A stretch of 64,000 nt of DNA from Clostridia bacterium (GCA_017416855.1 JAFQAZ010000021.1:124001-188000), one strand, 5' to 3'; counted from the stretch's first letter, positions 46,001 through 55,810 are shown. Numbers and translations are program-made. Notes: generated by a model not told the origin, from the sequence alone.

Positions 46001-46124
46001 AAGGGGATTTAAGTCCGTTTTTCGGCTTAAATCCCCTTAACTGACATACTGCAAAAAAGAACAGGTTTGTCAAGGGCGAGCATAGCTCGTGCATTTACCC
46101 TTGACTTGCCTGTTCTGTTTTTGC
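46001..46124. terminator. two strong hairpins at the 3' end of the cargo operon; rest of the 45.8-46.1 kb gap empty
   Basis: AAGGGGATTTAAG (46001-46013) pairs with CTTAAATCCCCTT (46026-46038). A second, longer hairpin (46051-46124) pairs GCAAAAA-AGAACAGG with CCTGTTCT-GTTTTTGC and has inner TCAAGGG/CCCTTGA and CGAGCATAGCTCG parts; it has A-run and T-run flanks and can act as a bidirectional terminator for the operon that ends at 46137. No gene is visible in the 415 bases between thiT and 46137. Confidence 0.8.
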
Positions 46125-46136
46125 TAAAAATACTTT

Positions 46137-46322
46137 TTACGGATAATATGGATTAGGTTTAAATAGTAAAATTATCAAATCAACAATTACACCAATTCCA
46201 AAAAGTCCGCCTGTGCAAAGATATACAATTCCTAAAAGTATTCTACTTTCGTAAAATTTGTGTATTCCTAAATATCCTAAGAATAGACACAGAAAGAATG
46301 AAACCCACTTACTTTTTGCCAA
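46137..46322 (-). CDS. TM2 domain-containing membrane protein
   Basis: A 61-residue protein with two membrane helices joined by a short turn. It matches the TM2 domain: WVSFFLCLFLGYLGIHKFYE (residues 6-25), where GxxGxHxFY is the core motif, then GIVYLCTGGLFGIGVIVDLI. TM2 proteins are of unsettled function and often occur with other envelope proteins. The start is TTG 46322, 7 bases after GGGAGGA, directly at the EcsC stop, so it is the last gene of the four-gene operon. Confidence 0.85.
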   Translation of the reverse strand: MAKSKWVSFFLCLFLGYLGIHKFYESRILLGIVYLCTGGLFGIGVIVDLIILLFKPNPYYP

Positions 46323-47048
46323 TTATTCTTCCTCCCTTTCGTTTTCGCTATCAATTACCTCAATAGATGTCGCAGCTTCTTCCGCTTTCTCATCATAAAT
46401 GTAATTGCCTTCAAAAAACCATTTGTATGTTCTATCTCCTATGGCTTTAGTTTCAACCAAATCCAAGCCGCCACCAATAACTGCTCCAACTCCGGGAACA
46501 AGTTTTCCCATATTGATTATACCTTTTGTACCAAACTTTGTAATAAATCTAAAGCCTACTTTTTGATTTATTTTTGTCAAGACCTTACCAGGGATTTTCT
46601 TGATTAAACTATTTGTCAATTTTATGCCAAATTTAATCCCTGCCTGTTTTAACATTTCGTTAACGGCAACACCTGCAAGGCAGGCATACACAAATGTTTG
46701 CGTTTCATCACTTTTTAAGTCAAATCCTGCCATATAAGCAGCACAAGCTATCATTCTCATCTGTACATACAAAACACTTGTGATGTTTGCAGGCAGTGTT
46801 ACAGGCAAAGTAATAAATCCCCCAAACCCAGTAAGAAATCCTGATGTAGTGCATTTAATAATTTGATTTTTAATCATTGCTTTACATGCCTGTTCTGTTG
46901 TCGGATAATTTTCCATATACTCCGTTGCGATTTGTTCTACCGCCGGGCTGACATGTGGAATACCTTGCATAGATTTATCATAACAAGTATCAAGAATTTT
47001 CATTATGTCTTCTTGTGATAACAATTTTTTCTTTTCCTCTTTTTCCAA
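46323..47048 (-). CDS. EcsC family protein
   Basis: A 241-residue protein of the EcsC family. It has an acidic and helical N-terminus, a central hydrophobic region (GFLTGFGGFITLPVTLPANI, about residues 74-93, with NITSVLYVQMRMIACAAYMA), a second conserved stretch (KIPGKVLTKINQKVGFRFIT) and the Gly-rich GKLVPGVGAVIGGGLDLVET (about 187-206), all usual for EcsC. The family takes its name from the ecs locus of Bacillus, but its activity is not known. It ends in an acidic tail. It lies 22 bases after the DUF4230 lipoprotein gene. Confidence 0.85.
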   Translation of the reverse strand: MEKEEKKKLLSQEDIMKILDTCYDKSMQGIPHVSPAVEQIATEYMENYPTTEQACKAMIKNQIIKCTTSGFLTGFGGFITLPVTLPANITSVLYVQMRMIACAAYMAGFDLKSDETQTFVYACLAGVAVNEMLKQAGIKFGIKLTNSLIKKIPGKVLTKINQKVGFRFITKFGTKGIINMGKLVPGVGAVIGGGLDLVETKAIGDRTYKWFFEGNYIYDEKAEEAATSIEVIDSENEREEE

Positions 47049-47070
47049 CCGAATTCACCCTCATTCTAAA

Positions 47071-47691
47071 TTATTGACTTTTTGTATTTTCTTCAATGTT
47101 TGTATCGGCAGACTCCTCATAAACCCATTTAATTTGATATTCTATGTTAGATATTTCGCCCAATTTTTTTATATAGTTTTCAATTAGTTCTTTGGCTCTG
47201 TCTTGTGCATTGAGTAGTAATGATTTATTACTTTTTACACTTTCAGACATTTCTATCTGTGCTGAATTTATTGCAGCAGTTTGGTCATCGGCTGTAATTT
47301 TATTCTTTATCCAACCGTCTGCTGATTTTATGTAAGACTCCTCGTTTAAGTCATTTTCGCGTATATCTATATCTAACAATTCTGCATTTGGTAAAGTAAC
47401 AGTAATATTATTTCCGCTAATTTCCATATTGACTTTAGACATATCTATACCTATTTTTGCAATTCCGGTATATTCAATCCAAAATTCTCTGTCTTTTTTA
47501 AACCAAGAATCAGCTACTTTCTTTGATTTAGCAACATTATGGTAATAACATTCCAATGTTGCTAAATTGCATATTGAACGGATTTGAGTTATATCTGGCT
47601 CTTTAACAATTACATCTTTGTTTTGTTTGCACCCTGACAACATAAAGCAGAAAATTAATGTGGTTACAATAAGTAGTTTTATTTTCTTCAT
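47071..47691 (-). CDS. DUF4230 lipoprotein
   Basis: A 206-residue exported lipoprotein. The signal peptide ends in LSGC (KKIKLLIVTTLIFCFMLSGC, residues 2-21), followed by a DUF4230 domain (IRSICNLATLECYYHNVAKS, WIEYTGIAKIGIDMSKVNM, ITVTLPNAELLDIDI). DUF4230 proteins are common envelope proteins of unknown role. It resembles its upstream neighbour, so the two are probably paralogues, one lipid-anchored and one helix-anchored. ATG 47691 lies 9 bases from AAAGGAG. Confidence 0.82.
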   Translation of the reverse strand: MKKIKLLIVTTLIFCFMLSGCKQNKDVIVKEPDITQIRSICNLATLECYYHNVAKSKKVADSWFKKDREFWIEYTGIAKIGIDMSKVNMEISGNNITVTLPNAELLDIDIRENDLNEESYIKSADGWIKNKITADDQTAAINSAQIEMSESVKSNKSLLLNAQDRAKELIENYIKKLGEISNIEYQIKWVYEESADTNIEENTKSQ

Positions 47692-47708
47692 AATACCAGT
47701 TACTCCTT

Positions 47709-48374
47709 TCATTTAATCTCTACTGTATAGCTATTGTCAATGGTGTCAATCCAAGGCTTGAATAATGCTTCTACCGATGATATTGCATTTTCTCTTGCTG
47801 TATCGTGCAATACATTTTCTTTCTCAATTCTTGCTTTTAAATCATCTTTACAAAGTTTGTATGCTTCTTGTGAAATATCTTCTGTTTCATACTTGTTTTT
47901 TGTAAATATGTATTCCATAGTACCCATATCTACTTTTGTGCTATGGATTTCAACTTCAGGGATAGTTATTTTAACTTTTTTCTCTTCTTCTATGACTTCA
48001 ATTCCGATTTCGTTAAAATCAATTCCAGCCGTCACTGTTCCTTCGTAAGCTACATAATACATTGCATCATTGTTTTCATCATATTTTGTTGCAGTAGCAT
48101 TGTAAGTATAATCAACGGTTGAAAGCTCATTTATTTCAATTACTTTCTGCAAAGAAGATTTTGAAATTGTTGTTAATTGCCCACCATTATTTTGAGTAAT
48201 TGCTAATAAAATTCCAACAACCAATATTAACACTAATGATAGAATGATTATTATTTTTGTCTGCAATCTCAATTTAGGAATTTGGATTTTTTTCTTCTCC
48301 TTTACAACATCGTTTTCTTCATTAGAAATTATTTGCTCCCGCTCAGGAATAACTGTTTTTTCTTTTGTTTCCAT
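47709..48374 (-). CDS. DUF4230 membrane-anchored protein
   Basis: A 221-residue bitopic protein: a cytoplasmic N-terminal 40 residues, one membrane helix (KIIIILSLVLILVVGILLAI, about 40-59) and an extracytoplasmic DUF4230 domain (SSLQKVIEINELSTVDYTYN, YYVAYEGTVTAGIDFNEIGI, KVKITIPEVEIHSTKVD). First gene of the cargo operon; GGAGGTT lies 6 bases before the ATG. A 240-base structured leader with an internal terminator separates it from its promoter. Confidence 0.82.
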   Translation of the reverse strand: METKEKTVIPEREQIISNEENDVVKEKKKIQIPKLRLQTKIIIILSLVLILVVGILLAITQNNGGQLTTISKSSLQKVIEINELSTVDYTYNATATKYDENNDAMYYVAYEGTVTAGIDFNEIGIEVIEEEKKVKITIPEVEIHSTKVDMGTMEYIFTKNKYETEDISQEAYKLCKDDLKARIEKENVLHDTARENAISSVEALFKPWIDTIDNSYTVEIK

Positions 48375-48462
48375 TAAAACAACCTCCGTCTATTTTTTCT
48401 CGCAACAGTCTTTGTAAAATTCGCGAAAATTACAACGCATATTATGGATTACTTTTCGCAAC

Positions 48463-48622
48463 AAAAAAAGTGCGCCCCCACAACAAGAGAACGCACCGAA
48501 AAAGTGTAATCCCTCATTGTTGCTACACAATCTCTCCCACTATGGTATGAGTAAATAGAGAAAACACCTTTTACCAAAGTATTTTCCCACAGTGGTTTAA
48601 ATCATATTCAGATTGTGTAGCA
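48463..48622 (-). ncRNA. structured RNA or attenuator upstream of the DUF4230 operon
   Basis: A promoter at 48657-48629 would start an RNA near 48622. The RNA folds on an 18-bp perfect DNA inverted repeat (48516-48533 with 48610-48627), which encloses a second pairing region (CCACTGTGG with CCATAGTGG), and ends at a GGTGCG/CGCAC hairpin (48470-48474 with 48492-48496) followed by seven T on the minus strand. It is about 160 bases long and stops about 90 bases before the first gene. It could be an independent small RNA, an attenuator of the operon, or, as DNA, part of oriT. Confidence 0.6.
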
Positions 48623-48628
48623 ACAATA

Positions 48629-48657
48629 ATTATAACATATAAAGGATATATTTTCAA
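48629..48657 (-). promoter_or_regulatory. sigma-A promoter of the structured RNA and DUF4230 operon
   Basis: On the minus strand TTGAAA (48657-48652), 17-base spacer, consensus TATAAT (48634-48629). Confidence 0.78.
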
Positions 48658-48786
48658 GATTTTAATAGAAATATGTCGAAAATGACGATAAATATTTTAT
48701 GGTTTTGCATAATTTTCTTTCTTTGATTGTGTCATAAACGAGAGAGAAAATTTTTGATTTGGTGTGTGTAAAAATTCAATTTCAGA

Positions 48787-48869
48787 TGTTACCTATATGA
48801 GATAAAAAATAATAAAAGTTTTTGCAAAAAAGTTGCTATTTTGAATTTCTGCGTGTTACTTATATGAGA
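48787..48869. repeat. two 16-bp direct repeats upstream of mobC
   Basis: TGTTACCTATATGAGA (48787-48802) and TGTTACTTATATGAGA (48854-48869) differ at one base and start 67 bases apart; both are preceded by a TTCAATTTC/GAATTTC-like stretch. Lying 80-165 bases before mobC, they are candidate MobC or recombinase binding sites. The rest of the 48.6-48.95 kb stretch is AT-rich with no gene. Confidence 0.65.
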
Positions 48870-48951
48870 ACAAAATTTTTTCCCTCAAAGGTTGTATTTT
48901 TACAGCTTTTATCGTTTATTAAATGAACACAAAAAGAAAGGCGGAATTTTT

Positions 48952-49293
48952 ATGGCAAACAGAGTAAGGAACAAACAAATTATTGTAAGGGTTACGGAAG
49001 AAGAAAGGGCATTGATTGACTTGAAGATGTCGCAGCTTCCTACCTCAAGGTTAGGGGCATATATGCGGAAAATGGCGATTGACGGACATATCATTTTACT
49101 CGATATTCCCGAAATCAAAAAACATACTGCCGAACTCAATGCAATTGGCAGAAACATCAACATAATAGCAAGGAAAGTTTCTCAAAATATTTTCTATGAA
49201 CAGGACATTAAAGAACTCAAAAATTTAATGGACGAGGTATGGAAAACCGAAAGAAAATTATTACTGTATTTTCAAAGAGTTTCTAAAAAATAA
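48952..49293 (+). CDS. mobC: MobC-like relaxosome protein
   Basis: A 113-residue, basic ribbon-helix-helix protein of the bacterial mobilization family (PF05713). It begins with NRVRNKQIIVRVTEEERALI (residues 3-22), has LGAYMRKMAIDGHIILLD and the conserved ELNAIGRNINIIARKV (about 62-77). MobC-type proteins bind oriT and help the relaxase nick. ATG 48952 follows AAAGGCGG. The expected relaxase gene that normally overlaps or follows mobC is absent here. Confidence 0.85.
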   Translation: MANRVRNKQIIVRVTEEERALIDLKMSQLPTSRLGAYMRKMAIDGHIILLDIPEIKKHTAELNAIGRNINIIARKVSQNIFYEQDIKELKNLMDEVWKTERKLLLYFQRVSKK

Positions 49294-49330
49294 AGGGTTT
49301 GGGATTTCCCAAAAATAAAATCAAATTTTC

Positions 49331-49434
49331 GTAAGTGGGTACTCACTTACTGTGCTTGCTATTTAGTGAAAAATAGCAGGCAAATGAAAATTGATTTTTC
49401 GCCAATGGCTATCCATTGGCTATGCTTGCTATTA
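49331..49434. repeat. two tandem hairpin modules with a shared tail between mobC and tnpW
   Basis: Module 1 has a 20-bp palindrome GTAAGTGGGTACTCACTTAC (49331-49350) then TGTGCTTGCTATTT; module 2 has GCCAATGGCTATCCATTGGC (49401-49420) then TATGCTTGCTATTA. They start 70 bases apart. Tails are nearly identical, while the stems differ in sequence yet stay palindromic. Confidence 0.8.
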
Positions 49435-49473
49435 TATAGTTTTTAATTACTTAACGGAAAGGATTGGATAGGA

Positions 49474-51337
<1,864 letters not shown>

Positions 51338-51347
51338 TCTTGCGGAA

Positions 51348-51387
51348 AATACTTCCTTATTAACCCCGTACTTTCAGGGAGGGTTTT
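51348..51387. repeat. right inverted repeat of the TnpX element
   Basis: AATACTTCCTTAT..CCCC then TTCAGGGAGGG with a T-run, the inverse of the left end at 45723-45764. The outer TTCAGGGAGGG plus T7 acts as a terminator half for the + strand. Confidence 0.75.
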
Positions 51388-51400
51388 TTTCTTTACTTGA

Positions 51401-52921
51401 TTAATCATCAATACTGTTATCTGTTGCTCTTTCATACAAAGCCACAACTTCAGCAGAAGGCTTTTTATCAATCAAGGTTACAACTATAGCCGCAATGGCA
51501 CCAATAATAAAACCGGGAACAATTTCATAAACACCTGTGGTACTAAATAACAACCACAAAATATCCACAACTGCACCAACCACAATGCCGGCTATCGCAC
51601 CTTTATAAGTAAAGCGTTTCCAGAACAATGAGAAAATAACTGTGGGACCAAAGGCAGCACCAAACAGACCCCAAGCATTACCAACCATATTCATAATGGC
51701 CTGTGCACCATCACTTTTACTGCTGGCAATAAAATAAGCAATAACAGAAACGATTACAACCACCAAACGACCAACCCACAATAATTCCTTACCAGAAGCA
51801 CCTTTTCTGATAAAAGGTTTGTAAATATCACTAGTAAAGGATGAAGATGCTACTAAAAGCTGAGAATCAGCTGTTGACATAGAAGCTGCAATAATGGCGG
51901 CTAATAAAAGACCGGCAATAAATGCAGGGAAGATAATTCTCGAAAGCTGAATGAATATTGTTTCCTGCAAGCCATTTTCCAGGAGATATTGTGCCAAAGG
52001 CATCTCCATACCGGGTAAACCACCAACAAACATTCTGCCAAAATAAGCAATTAAAACAGCAGCACCTAAAGAAAGTACTACCCAGATAATTGCAACAGTT
52101 GCAGATTTCTTAACCATGCTGGGCTTTTCAATAGACATAAAGCGCACCAGAATGTGCGGCATGCCAAAATAACCAAGACCCCAACCCAAACCGGATACAA
52201 TGTCCTGCCAGCTGGCATTGAAGAAATTAGCTACAAAGCTATACTCCACACCATTAGCATCCACAACAGTTTCCTGTAACAATGCAGGATTAATATCCTT
52301 AAATGCTACTAAAACAATTGGAACAGCAAGCAACGCCACCAACATTAAAAGACCTTGGAAAAAGTCTGTCCAGCAAACTGCTTTAAAACCACCTAAGAAG
52401 GTATAAACAAGCAGAATTGCTACGAAAATAATCATTTCCACTTCATAGGAAAGCTGAGGAATCAGCTGATGAAACACCGTAGCACCGGCCGAAAAAGCAG
52501 AAGCAACATATAAAGTGAAGCTCACCATAAACACTACTGCACAAATAATCTTCAGTGTAGGATTGGCCGTTAAGAAACGATTGGATAAATACTGTGGCAT
52601 CGTAATGGCATCGCCGGAAGCCTTTGAAAACTTACGCAAGCGTTTTGCTACTAAAATCCAGTTTAGTGCTGTACCAATTGCCAGACCAATACCAATCCAG
52701 GCTTGTCCGAAACCAAACGCTAAAATACTGCCCGGGAGACCCATCAAAAGCCAGGCACTCATATCAGAAGCCTGAGCACTCATAGCCGTAACCCAAGGTC
52801 CCATCTGGCGACCACCTAAAAAATAATCTTTTTCACCGCTCTGGCCCTTAGCTTTTGCAAAAAATACTACACCAATAGCCAGCATAGCTACAAAATACAG
52901 AGCAAATGCAAATAATTCCAT
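51401..52921 (-). CDS. putP: Sodium/proline-type symporter (SSS family)
   Basis: A 506-residue membrane protein of the solute:sodium symporter family, with about 13 spans. Family marks are KDYFLGGRQMGPWVTAMSAQ (about residues 29-48), SDMSAWLLMGLPGS (about 50-63, the PutP hallmark), LVYTFLGGFKAVCWTDFFQG and the AIIAASMSTADSQLLVASSS sodium site (about 332-351). Proline is the likely substrate by similarity to PutP; the match cannot be proven here. ATG 52921 follows GGAGGG. It converges on thiT with the mobile element between them. Confidence 0.88.
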   Translation of the reverse strand: MELFAFALYFVAMLAIGVVFFAKAKGQSGEKDYFLGGRQMGPWVTAMSAQASDMSAWLLMGLPGSILAFGFGQAWIGIGLAIGTALNWILVAKRLRKFSKASGDAITMPQYLSNRFLTANPTLKIICAVVFMVSFTLYVASAFSAGATVFHQLIPQLSYEVEMIIFVAILLVYTFLGGFKAVCWTDFFQGLLMLVALLAVPIVLVAFKDINPALLQETVVDANGVEYSFVANFFNASWQDIVSGLGWGLGYFGMPHILVRFMSIEKPSMVKKSATVAIIWVVLSLGAAVLIAYFGRMFVGGLPGMEMPLAQYLLENGLQETIFIQLSRIIFPAFIAGLLLAAIIAASMSTADSQLLVASSSFTSDIYKPFIRKGASGKELLWVGRLVVVIVSVIAYFIASSKSDGAQAIMNMVGNAWGLFGAAFGPTVIFSLFWKRFTYKGAIAGIVVGAVVDILWLLFSTTGVYEIVPGFIIGAIAAIVVTLIDKKPSAEVVALYERATDNSIDD

Positions 52922-52989
52922 TATATAATCCCTCCAAAAAAAATATACAGACATTATACCATATTTTGCATGAATATGCAACAATTATT

Positions 52990-53916
52990 TTAACAACAAC
53001 TCAATTCTGCCATCAATTTTGCTACATTTTCTTCTGAATATTCTATCTCAGCCGAATACTGTCGCACAACATCCGCCATTTTTTCGAAACTAATCTGCCC
53101 GTTTACGCTTTCTATTTGCGCGCAAAGAGCCCCGATTAAAAAGCAGCTCAGCAGCGCAAACCGCACACGTGCACCATATTCTCCGTCCCACATCGCCTCC
53201 GCAAGATGACGAAAAACAAAATACACCGCGAGTTGCTCAAAAAAGATTTGAAATTTTTCGCTCTTAAAAATACTTTCATCGAAGGAAAAACCCTTCAATC
53301 CCTCCAGCATATCTGTCCAGCTCTCATCCAGCCGTTCCAGAGAAACATATAACTTCTGTGCCTTTTTTAACGAAAAATCAAAAGAAAAGCCAAAAAGCTT
53401 TGCCACGCTGTCAAAACGCTCTTTCACATTTTGATTTCTATCCTGCAACACAGCAAAAATCGTCTGCCGTATTGCCAAAAACATGGTTTCTTCTTCCGTC
53501 AGCTGAATATTCTCTGGCATTTTCACCGAAAACGGTTCTTCTGCCGAAAGAATCAGCCTGGCCGCTTCTTCGCAACAAAGACCCAATCCCATTTCCGTAA
53601 AGGAAGGATAAAAATTCTTAAACCGCGGATGCAAGGAGCATATCTCACAAATAGCCTCCTCACCGCATTCACAAATCAACTCGCAAAGCCCGTCTTCCTT
53701 TAAAAATGGGCACCGCTCATCTGGGCCTAAGATGAAATGAGGTTCTTCTCCCTCAATGCTTTTCCGTATCCTGTCGCCCAAATCAGTATTCAAAGACTCA
53801 TAAAAAGCCATTGTTTCGTCGTCAATATCAATCTCCCAGCCAACGCAGCAACTATGTTTGCACCGATCAGCAATACATTGAAAATTCTGGTAATAACCGG
53901 GTACTGCCTCTTTCAT
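52990..53916 (-). CDS. fliB: FliB-like protein (flagellin lysine-N-methylase family)
   Basis: A 308-residue cysteine-rich protein of the FliB family. It starts EAVPGYYQNFQCIADRCKHS, with metal-binding Cys in CKHSCCVGWEIDIDDE (about residues 19-34), CPFLKEDGLCELICECGEEA (about 69-88), ICEICSLHPRFKNFYPSFTE and LGLCCEEAARLIL. FliB methylates flagellin lysines in Salmonella and clostridia, and homologues outside flagellar loci are common. No flagellar gene is in the window. Confidence 0.87.
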   Translation of the reverse strand: MKEAVPGYYQNFQCIADRCKHSCCVGWEIDIDDETMAFYESLNTDLGDRIRKSIEGEEPHFILGPDERCPFLKEDGLCELICECGEEAICEICSLHPRFKNFYPSFTEMGLGLCCEEAARLILSAEEPFSVKMPENIQLTEEETMFLAIRQTIFAVLQDRNQNVKERFDSVAKLFGFSFDFSLKKAQKLYVSLERLDESWTDMLEGLKGFSFDESIFKSEKFQIFFEQLAVYFVFRHLAEAMWDGEYGARVRFALLSCFLIGALCAQIESVNGQISFEKMADVVRQYSAEIEYSEENVAKLMAELSCC

Positions 53917-53937
53917 AAAGCCCCCTCCCTTCCGGAG

Positions 53938-55092
53938 TTAGTCCAGACAATACGCAATAGCTGCCATTCGCTTTGCCGCAAAGGCAAGCGAGTCAATATA
54001 GGCATATTCACCTACATTATGGAGATTACCTCCCAAAAGACCAAAACCCTCTAAACAAGGTAATCCTTTCTGGGTTAAATCGGCAGCATCAGTCGCACCA
54101 AAAAAACCTTTTGCTTCAATCTCCTCAAGGCCGTTTTCCAAATATATTTTTTTCACTTTTTCAAACAAAGCCATATTCTTTTCTGTCTTAAGCATCGCAC
54201 AACGACTGCTGGCCAACGTCAGTTTGCAACTGGTGCCCTCCACAAAAGATGTGGCGGCAATTTCTTCTGCAAACTTCACAATTTCTTTTCTTTCTTCCTC
54301 TGTATAAAAGCGGAAATCTGCTGTAAAGGTGCAACATTCAGGCACCGTATTCTCCGCCGTGCCGCCCTGTATCAATCCACAGTTACAGGTAATCGTCTCT
54401 TTATCCTTATACGTTTCCAGCCGAATAATTTTCTGTGCCGCTTCGCAAATGGCGCTGGCACCGTCTCCGCAACGACTGGAATGTACTGGCCGTCCTGTAA
54501 TTTCAAAACGATATTTGCAAATACCCTTGGTGGTTACAATGTGGCTCCCCAATGTGCCAATCTCCGTATTCAAAAATGCCACACAGTCCTTGGATTTTTC
54601 ATACATATAATCAACAGTTGTCTTCTTGCTATTGCGACTACCGTTTTCTTCATCACTCTGTAAAAGAAGTTTCACCGGCCTGTCTGTAAATCCGCATTTT
54701 CCCAAAGCATCCATTGCCATAAACGATGCCGCCAAGCCACCTTTGCAGTCAATCACACCGGGGCCATACATTTTTTCCTCATCACAATGCACCGGAGTCT
54801 CGCCAAAAGAGCCTACGGGATGCACTGTGTCCATATGTCCTGAAAAGCATACCGGCGCTCCCTTTGCCTCCGGATTCATGGTAATGCAGAGAACGTCACC
54901 TGATACAGGTTGCTTTTGCCGTTCCACCAGCCACCCTTTTGCAGTGGCCTTTTTTTCAAAATACCGGCCAACCCGATCAACAGCCTCTTTATTCTCCGTA
55001 GGGCTTTCAATGATGCAGATATCAGTTAAAAACTGTATGTATTCTGTCTGCAACGAGTCAATCGTTTCAAAAAGTTTCTGACATTTCATCAT
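53938..55092 (-). CDS. M20 family metallopeptidase
   Basis: A 384-residue zinc-dependent exopeptidase or deacylase of the M20 family. It shows the first metal site VCFSGHMDTVHPVG (about residues 80-93), GPGVIDCKGGLAASFMAMDA (about 109-128) with the bridging Asp, LLLQSDEENGSRNSKK with catalytic Glu-Glu, a dimerisation domain (FEITGRPVHSSRCGDGASAI) and the last metal His in GGNLHNVGEYA. Carboxypeptidase G2-like or dipeptidase substrates are possible; the specific one cannot be told. Confidence 0.87.
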   Translation of the reverse strand: MMKCQKLFETIDSLQTEYIQFLTDICIIESPTENKEAVDRVGRYFEKKATAKGWLVERQKQPVSGDVLCITMNPEAKGAPVCFSGHMDTVHPVGSFGETPVHCDEEKMYGPGVIDCKGGLAASFMAMDALGKCGFTDRPVKLLLQSDEENGSRNSKKTTVDYMYEKSKDCVAFLNTEIGTLGSHIVTTKGICKYRFEITGRPVHSSRCGDGASAICEAAQKIIRLETYKDKETITCNCGLIQGGTAENTVPECCTFTADFRFYTEEERKEIVKFAEEIAATSFVEGTSCKLTLASSRCAMLKTEKNMALFEKVKKIYLENGLEEIEAKGFFGATDAADLTQKGLPCLEGFGLLGGNLHNVGEYAYIDSLAFAAKRMAAIAYCLD

Positions 55093-55189
55093 GCTTTACC
55101 TCTTTTTCTTTTTGTCAAATTCATATGAAAAACTATATTTTTAATGATATAAAGACTGTATAATTTAGATGCTATTTATATAGTCTGCT

Positions 55190-55216
55190 TGCGACACATA
55201 TGGTTTAGATGCAACT
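55190..55216. repeat. cassette-region repeat R1 (middle part only)
   Basis: Contains TTGCGACACATATGGTTTAGATGCAACTT-type sequence, the middle block of the repeats R2 and R3 further right. A weaker copy (TAATTTAGATGCTATTT) lies just before it near 55160. Confidence 0.7.
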
Positions 55217-55220
55217 TTTC

Positions 55221-55352
55221 AAAGGCTTCTCCTCGAGGAGAGGCTCCGCCGTAGGCGGTGGTGAGGTGTAGATTGCGAAAGCAATCGTTATTCTTTTCCA
55301 CCTCATCCGAGTTGCTTCGCAACCCACCTTCCCCTCAAGGGGAAGGCTTTTT
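55221..55352. repeat. MITE-like multi-hairpin repeat
   Basis: About 130 bases with imperfect terminal inverted repeats (AAGGCTTCTCCTCGAGGAG near 55222 and CTCAAGGGGAAGGCTTTT near 55335) and internal small hairpins: CCGCC/GGCGG, GATTGC/GCAATC and GTTGC/GCAAC. GTGAGGTG and CACCTCATCC are the inner paired arms. This fits the palindromic CCTCATCC-type intergenic repeats common in gut clostridia. No coding capacity. Confidence 0.75.
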
Positions 55353-55365
55353 TATTCCGCCAAAA

Positions 55366-55451
55366 TTCGACATATCCATATTGCGAAATATAAGGTTTAG
55401 ATGCAACTTATTTTAGTAGCAAGTTCGTATCAAGTTAAGATCGAAAATTAT
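55366..55451. repeat. cassette-region repeat R2
   Basis: Three blocks in order: TTCGACATATCCATAT, then TTGCGAAATATAAGGTTTAGATGC.. (a close variant of the middle block), then AGTTCGTATCAAGTT..AAAATTATTT. Its last bases contain the stop codon of the RDD gene on the minus strand. Matches R3 and R4. Confidence 0.8.
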
Positions 55452-55810
55452 TTATCTATAACTTTTGTTTTCGCTAATCTATCGCCTAATCTTTCCTTAT
55501 CAAGTAAAACTAAAAGTGCCTCAACAGGCCAAATAAGAATTGTAATGTTTCTGATAATTAGATTAAATAACGATGCCTTATTACCATTCAGATCTACAAC
55601 TTTAATTTTCATTATTCTTTTGCCAATGCTTTGACCACCTATAACATCTTTAAAAAAGTAAATAAACATAAATACCAATAAAAATATGTAATACAATTTC
55701 CAGAACAGTTCAAAATCTGTTTTCACAAACACTTCAACCATTCCAAGCATAGCAAACGCAAAACATATAATTATGTGGTCAATTAAAAATGCAACTATTC
55801 TCTTTCCCAT
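55448..55810 (-). CDS. RDD family membrane protein
   Basis: A 120-residue protein of the RDD family. The core is MGKRIVAFLIDHIIICFAFA (residues 1-20; R and D of RDD in RIVAFLID), a second span (LFWKLYYIFLLVFMFIYFF) and IGGQSIGKRIMKIKVVDLNG (about 57-76), followed by a last span (ITILIWPVEALLVLLDKER). RDD proteins are suspected ion or solute transporters. GGAG lies 9 bases before the ATG. The stop codon lies in repeat R2 and the 5' end touches R3. Confidence 0.85.
   Translation of the reverse strand: MGKRIVAFLIDHIIICFAFAMLGMVEVFVKTDFELFWKLYYIFLLVFMFIYFFKDVIGGQSIGKRIMKIKVVDLNGNKASLFNLIIRNITILIWPVEALLVLLDKERLGDRLAKTKVIDK

Noticed and set aside
48516-48627. Retron or CRISPR leader reading of the 18-bp inverted repeat
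   Set aside because: No reverse transcriptase, no cas genes and no repeat-spacer periodicity are present anywhere in the window.
49331-49434. CRISPR-like array from the two hairpin modules
   Set aside because: Only two units exist, their palindromes differ in sequence, and they are better described as structured sites of a mobilizable element.
55221-55352. Small RNA gene reading of the hairpin-rich block
   Set aside because: No promoter was found; paired ends and nested hairpins fit a MITE-like repeat better.
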